Below, piece by piece: positions 23,475-27,157 of a stretch of 27,157 nucleotides of DNA. How positions within the stretch are numbered: position 1 is the first letter of the stretch; every line of letters starts with the position of its first letter. Position numbers and translations under genes: made by a program. The notes below the pieces were generated by a model, which did not search any database, had not been told where the DNA came from, and saw only the letters and a program-made list of their open reading frames with translations. The stretch comes from Oscillospiraceae bacterium (GTDB lineage: Bacteria; Bacillota; Clostridia; Oscillospirales; Oscillospiraceae), in assembly GCA_020025425.1 (NCBI GenBank), contig JAHHSD010000024.1, forward strand, positions 1 to 27,157. Direction: 5' to 3'.

Positions 23475-24122
23475 ATGGTAAAAAAAGTACCTGCCCTGGT
23501 CCTCGCCGGAGCGATGACCCTGTCCCTGGCCGCCTGCGGCCCCAAGGAGGCCGCACCCTCCGCTTCCGGCTCTCAGAAGCCCGCGGTTTCCACCTCCACC
23601 TCCAGTCCCGCCCCCGCTGGTTCCACCGCTGAGGGCCTGAAGGAGGCCTTTGCCGAGTCCCCCATCCTGGTCACCTCCGGCGGCCAGAGCGCTGACTATC
23701 AGATGATCGCCACCGTGATGGGCAAGCTGGGCATGGACTATGAGGTCAACAACGTGGCTACCTCCGCCGATCTGGGCGCTGCCAAGACCCTGATCGTTGT
23801 GGTGGGCGGCTCCTCCAAGGGCCTGGGTGCTGCCGGCGTGGACGCCGACGGTGAGCTGGCCCGTCTGGACGAGCTGATGACCGCCGCTGAGCAGGCCGGC
23901 GTGTCCATCATCGTGATGCACACCGGCGGCGACGCCCGCCGCGGCGATCTGTCCGACAAGTTCATCGAGCCCATTTTCAGCCGCGGCGATTACGCCATCG
24001 TGGTGGCCAAGGGTGATGAGGACGGTCTGATGGCCGGCATCTGCGCTAAGAACAATATCCCTGTGGATAAGATCGACAGCATCAGCGATGTGACCACCGT
24101 TCTGCCCGCCGCCTTCAAGTAA
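23475..24122 (+). CDS. DUF6305-like lipoprotein, copy B
   Basis: This encodes 215 residues and differs from copy A at only a few positions in the signal and linker (MVKKVPALVLAG at the start). The lipid site is Cys21 in LSLAAC. The folded domain from about residue 57 is identical in protein and in 472 bases of DNA. An AAAAGGAG site precedes the start. This copy lies between GGT3 and a DctM-like permease that has no DctP-type binding protein, so it is a candidate substrate-binding partner for that permease. That is inference: at about 160 folded residues it is smaller than DctP proteins. A GGT accessory role is the alternative. Confidence 0.8.
   Translation: MVKKVPALVLAGAMTLSLAACGPKEAAPSASGSQKPAVSTSTSSPAPAGSTAEGLKEAFAESPILVTSGGQSADYQMIATVMGKLGMDYEVNNVATSADLGAAKTLIVVVGGSSKGLGAAGVDADGELARLDELMTAAEQAGVSIIVMHTGGDARRGDLSDKFIEPIFSRGDYAIVVAKGDEDGLMAGICAKNNIPVDKIDSISDVTTVLPAAFK
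23626..24097. repeat. 472-bp perfect direct repeat, second copy
   Basis: This is the second copy of the identical stretch at 18354-18825, in the same orientation and 5272 bases downstream. Recombination between the copies would delete GGT2, GGT3 and their control regions, so the region may be unstable. Confidence 0.85.
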
Positions 24123-24135
24123 ACAAAAAATACAG

Positions 24136-24155
24136 ACGGATCCTGACTGATCCGT
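24136..24155 (+). other. Small intergenic hairpin before the permease gene
   Basis: ACGGATC and GATCCGT pair around CTGACT, followed by TTTAC. It is too weak for a strong terminator but could reduce transcription into the permease gene or mark an RNA processing point. Confidence 0.4.
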
Positions 24156-24183
24156 TTACAACGAAAAACATGGAGGTATCCGA

Positions 24184-25461
24184 ATGTCTAATGAATTGAT
24201 CACCTTCATCGCAATGATCGCCGTGTTTTTGCTGGGTTGTTTCCTCTGCAAACTGCCTGTCAGCATCTCCATGGTGCTCGCCGCGATCGTGGGTGCCCTG
24301 GTAGGAACTCACACGTTTGCCCTGCGCCACCTGGTTGAGGGTATGTTCTCGTACGTCGACACCATCCTGGTCATTGCGACGGCCATGATCTTTATGAAGG
24401 TCATCCAGGAGTCCGGTGCACTGGATGCAATCGCATCCGTCATCATTGAGCGGCTCCACAAGGTGCCCGCCCTGATGCTGTGCATGATCATGCTCATCAT
24501 CATGTTCCCCGGTATGATTACCGGCTCCTCTACCGCTTCCGTTCTGTCCGCCGGCTCCATCATGGCTCCCGTGCTGATGATGATGGGCGTCCCCACACTG
24601 GAGACCGCCTGCATCCTGGCCATGGGCGGCCTGCTGGGCATGATCGCCCCTCCCACCAACATCCCCGCCATGATCATCGGCGCCGGCATCGACATCCCTT
24701 ACAGCGGATTCGGCCTGCCCCTGGTCCTGCTGACCTTCCCCCTGGCTTTCGCATTTGTGCTGATGTTTGGCTATAAGTACGTCAAGAACATGAACTATCT
24801 GGACGTCAAGGCCAAGCTGAACACCGAGTCCCGCGAGAAGTTCGGCGTGAAGGTTTACATCCCCCTGATTGTCGCTATCGTGCTGATGTTGATGAACAAG
24901 GCCGTCCCCGCCGTGCCCGACCTGGGCATGCCCCTGGTGTTCCTGATTTCCGCCCTGGTTGGCTGCTTCACCGGCTTTAAGTTCAACCTGGCCAAGGTCG
25001 CCAAGGACTCCATCGAGAGCGTGCTGCCTGTTATGGGCATCCTGATGGGCGTCGGCATGTTCATCCAGATCATGACCCTGACCGGCGTCCGCGGTCTGAT
25101 CGTCACTAGCTGCCTGAGCCTGCCTGACTGGGCCCGCTATGTGGCTATGGCCATCTCCATGCCTCTGTTCGGCGCCGTGTCTTCCTTCGGCTCCGCCAGC
25201 GTGCTGGGCGTACCCTTCCTGCTGTCCTTCCTGGCCAAGAACGAGATTATCGTTGCGGCCGCTCTGTCCCTGATCGCTTCTCTGGGCGATATGATGCCCC
25301 CCACCGCTCTGGCCGGTATCTTCGCCGCTCAGGTCGTTGGTCTGGAGAAGTACACCCCCGTGCTGAAGCGCTGCCTGCTGGCCTGCCTGATCATCATTGT
25401 TTGGGCAATTCTGTTCATTATCTTCGCCAACCAGCTCAAGCCCTTCATCATCTTTACTTAA
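24184..25461 (+). CDS. TRAP-type large permease (DctM-like)
   Basis: This encodes 425 residues, the usual DctM length, with about twelve membrane helices. The ATG has GGAGGT six bases upstream. The family signature is clear: GMITGSSTASVLSAGSIMAP, then GGLLGMIAPPTNIPAMIIG in the first half, and a matching motif in the second half (GDMMPPTALAGIFAAQ). DctM proteins are the ion-coupled channel of TRAP transporters, which import organic acids with a DctP binding protein and a DctQ small membrane subunit. Neither is recognisable here; instead there is a DUF6305-like lipoprotein before it and a 48-residue membrane protein after it. Context suggests uptake, or less likely export, of glutamate, a gamma-glutamyl compound or another carboxylate released by the GGTs. 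Confidence 0.82.
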   Translation: MSNELITFIAMIAVFLLGCFLCKLPVSISMVLAAIVGALVGTHTFALRHLVEGMFSYVDTILVIATAMIFMKVIQESGALDAIASVIIERLHKVPALMLCMIMLIIMFPGMITGSSTASVLSAGSIMAPVLMMMGVPTLETACILAMGGLLGMIAPPTNIPAMIIGAGIDIPYSGFGLPLVLLTFPLAFAFVLMFGYKYVKNMNYLDVKAKLNTESREKFGVKVYIPLIVAIVLMLMNKAVPAVPDLGMPLVFLISALVGCFTGFKFNLAKVAKDSIESVLPVMGILMGVGMFIQIMTLTGVRGLIVTSCLSLPDWARYVAMAISMPLFGAVSSFGSASVLGVPFLLSFLAKNEIIVAAALSLIASLGDMMPPTALAGIFAAQVVGLEKYTPVLKRCLLACLIIIVWAILFIIFANQLKPFIIFT

Positions 25462-25480
25462 TGGAAGGAGCGAATAACGA

Positions 25481-25627
25481 ATGTTAACACTTATTTATCG
25501 CCTGATTGTCGCACTCGTGATCCTTCTGGTCGGCTGGAACCTGTTTACGGAAAAGAAGCTTACCATGCAGATGAACTGCGCCCTGGTGCTGATCCCTCTG
25601 GTCCTGCGTGTTCTGATGATCAAATAA
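25481..25627 (+). CDS. 48-residue membrane protein, possible permease subunit
   Basis: The ATG at 25481 follows AAGGAG and begins 19 bases after the permease stop; the next gene starts 12 bases after its own stop. The protein has two hydrophobic segments (about residues 6-20 and 33-46) joined by a short charged turn (FTEKKLTMQMN), so it is a probable two-helix hairpin. Codon use matches its neighbours, and a strong binding site for the next gene directly overlaps its end. I recognise no family. Its place suggests a miniature small subunit for the DctM-like permease, in place of the four-helix DctQ. Confidence 0.75.
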   Translation: MLTLIYRLIVALVILLVGWNLFTEKKLTMQMNCALVLIPLVLRVLMIK

Positions 25628-25639
25628 GGAGGGTGCAAA

Positions 25640-26788
25640 ATGACTAAGAAAAATTATATATCCGCTGCCATCTGCCTGGCTGTCTCTGTTGCGGTCATGA
25701 TTTACAGCGGAATGAACTTCATTGCGGCCCGGGAGATCCCCATGCCTAAGGTAGATCCCTCCGTGGTTGAGATTAAGCAGCTGTCCGACTGGTTTGACGG
25801 CCTCAAGGGCACCAATGGTGATACCCCCGTCTATATTTTCCGCGGCAGCAAGGAAGGCGGAAAGATGCTGGTTTTGGGCGGTACTCACCCCAATGAGCCT
25901 GCCAGCAACGTTGCTGCCACTACCTTCATCGAGAATCTGAAGGTGGAGCAGGGCACCATCTATGTGGTCCCCTGCACCAACCACAGTGCCTTCACCCACA
26001 ACGATCCTGGTGAGGGCAACCTGCAGTATTTCACCATCCCCACCGCCAACGGCGAGCGTCAGTTCCGGTTCGGCTCCCGTGCCACCAACCCTGTTGACCA
26101 GTGGCCCGATCCTGACGTGTACGTGCATTACCCCTCCGGCCAGAAGCTGTCCGGCTCTGAGACCCGCAACATCAACCGCAGCTATCCCGGACGTGAGGAC
26201 GGCAACCTGACTGAGAAGATGGCTTACGGCATCGCCACTCTGATCCGTACTGAGAACATCGACCTCAGCTTCGACCTCCACGAGGCCTCTCCCGAGTATC
26301 CCGTCATCAATGCCACTGTTGCCCACCAGAGAGCGATGGATATCGCTGCTGAGGGCTGCATCAACCTGATGCTGAGCGGCATCGACATGAACCTGGAGCA
26401 GTCCCCCACCAACTTCCATGGCCTGACTCACCGAGAGCTGGGCGATCACACCGATACCTATGCCCTCCTGATGGAGACCGCCAACGCCTCTCAGGGCCGT
26501 CTGCGCGGCGCCACCAGCGTGAGACAGGTGATCGGCGGCCAGGATATCTGCTACAACATCAGCAAGGAGCTGGGGATGCTGTATGTGCCCTGGGACGAGA
26601 TCGGCCACCCCATCGAGGAGCGTGTCGGCCGTCACCTGCAGGGTGTCTATGAGTACAGCACCTCCTACAACAATGCTCACCCTGATAAGCCCGTTATTTA
26701 CAGTGGTGTTCCCACCTATGAGGATCTGTTCGTCAACGCCCCCCGAGAGGATCTGGGCGGCGTGCAGCTGGGCAAGTTCCTGAAGTAA
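25640..26788 (+). CDS. AstE/AspA-family zinc hydrolase, membrane-anchored
   Basis: This encodes 382 residues, longer than the first zinc enzyme in the window. The ATG has AAGGAGGG upstream. An uncleaved-looking N-terminal helix (about 7-24) anchors it, with the enzyme outside the membrane. The zinc and catalytic set is present: His83 and Glu86 in GGTHPNEPAS, NINRSYPG for carboxylate binding, His214 in FDLHEAS, and a probable catalytic Glu279 in METANAS. The family removes acyl groups from, or cleaves amides at, acidic amino acids. As the last gene of the GGT3-lipoprotein-permease operon, it probably processes a gamma-glutamyl or N-acyl product near the permease. Direction of the pathway and exact substrate are inferred. 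Confidence 0.83.
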   Translation: MTKKNYISAAICLAVSVAVMIYSGMNFIAAREIPMPKVDPSVVEIKQLSDWFDGLKGTNGDTPVYIFRGSKEGGKMLVLGGTHPNEPASNVAATTFIENLKVEQGTIYVVPCTNHSAFTHNDPGEGNLQYFTIPTANGERQFRFGSRATNPVDQWPDPDVYVHYPSGQKLSGSETRNINRSYPGREDGNLTEKMAYGIATLIRTENIDLSFDLHEASPEYPVINATVAHQRAMDIAAEGCINLMLSGIDMNLEQSPTNFHGLTHRELGDHTDTYALLMETANASQGRLRGATSVRQVIGGQDICYNISKELGMLYVPWDEIGHPIEERVGRHLQGVYEYSTSYNNAHPDKPVIYSGVPTYEDLFVNAPREDLGGVQLGKFLK

Positions 26789-26818
26789 TCGGGTTTTTCG
26801 CAATCAATTTTTAACGAT

Positions 26819-26852
26819 AAAAACGGACACCCAATCATGGGTGTCCGTTTTT
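26819..26852 (+). terminator. Terminator of the GGT3-transport operon
   Basis: AAACGGACACCC and GGGTGTCCGTTT form a perfect 12-base stem with an AATCAT loop, followed by TTA; A-runs on the left side would also allow termination from the other strand. The remaining 26853-27157 stretch holds no gene I can support. Confidence 0.92.
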
Positions 26853-27157
26853 ATAATAGTAAGGAAATTACGGATGGCAGCTGCGCAGTCGATCCGCTGT
26901 TCCTGAACGGAAGGGGCGGGAACGTGGAGTCTTGGAGTGCTTTCATGTTATGAAACACAGACAGACACGGCATGGGCAGCATACAGAATTTCTCTTTGCA
27001 CCATAAGGAGGGGGGACAGACAGTGCCGTCATTGCACCGTCCTGTCTCGCTCGTATGTGTAATTTGGTCTGCTGGATTAACAGTGTTAAGGGTTTTAAAA
27101 TAGTCGCAAATTGCAAGTGCAAGTTGGACACCCCGCACAGTAAAAATTTGTTAGCTC

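Noticed and set aside
21381..23921. 846-residue minus-strand open frame over GGT3 and lipoprotein B
   Set aside because: It is rich in Gly, His and Val with no domain and mirrors two clear plus-strand genes; strong codon bias on the coding strand keeps the opposite frame open.
25484..26803. 439-residue minus-strand open frame over the second zinc enzyme
   Set aside because: Antisense shadow of a gene with intact catalytic residues, and it would run through the start of the 48-residue gene.
26990..27101. Possible GTG-started short gene behind AAGGAGGGGGG
   Set aside because: Only about 30 codons, no conserved feature and mixed composition; not enough support.
1..27157. tRNA, rRNA, CRISPR arrays, insertion sequences
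   Set aside because: I looked for tRNA-like cloverleaf signals, regularly spaced repeats and transposase motifs and saw none.

Overview
The window looks like chromosomal DNA of a GC-rich anaerobic Firmicute, most likely a gut Clostridium relative of the Oscillospiraceae type. This is inferred from strong AGGAGG-type ribosome binding sites, C/G-ending codons, lipoprotein signals ending in LAACG, and the gene families present; no rRNA or other taxonomic marker is in the window.

Layout. (1) Positions 1-2580 are an AT-richer accessory patch. It has a small GNAT-like gene on the plus strand and a minus-strand series of small, partly broken genes that includes a SUKH (SMI1/KNR4) immunity-type protein. 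(2) Positions 2890-4261 hold a MATE efflux pump on the minus strand, with terminators on both sides. (3) Positions 4370-10033 are a tight minus-strand operon: a long HflK-like SPFH protein with extra membrane segments, HflC-like and HflK-like SPFH proteins, and a P1B-type metal ATPase with an unusual CPCGHML motif. A TTGACA-N18-TATAAT promoter at 10343-10372 and a long leader with an attenuator-like hairpin precede it. (4) Positions 10469-16119 are a plus-strand operon: pgsB, pgsC, pgsW (poly-gamma-glutamate synthesis), a zinc AstE/AspA-like lipoprotein, a sensor kinase and a CitB-like response regulator. (5) Positions 16148-26852 hold three tandem gamma-glutamyltransferase (GGT) lipoprotein genes, each with its own TTGACR-N17-TATAMT promoter and a similar leader. 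Two near-identical DUF6305-like lipoproteins follow GGT1 and GGT3, and a remnant of a third follows GGT2. After GGT3 and its lipoprotein come a DctM-like TRAP large permease without its usual partners, a 48-residue membrane protein and a second AstE/AspA-like enzyme, ending at a strong terminator.

Regions 4 and 5 together look like one poly-gamma-glutamate or gamma-glutamyl-peptide system. PgsB/C/W would make and export the polymer. Surface-anchored, lid-loop-less GGTs of the B. subtilis GGT/CapD type would cut, transfer or anchor it. The two zinc enzymes could hydrolyse amide-linked products, the permease could recover glutamate or a related anion, and the two-component system could control it. 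PgsA/CapA is absent from the operon. The most informative details are a 472-bp perfect repeat between the two DUF6305-like genes (probable gene conversion), the decayed third copy, and the shared GGT leaders.
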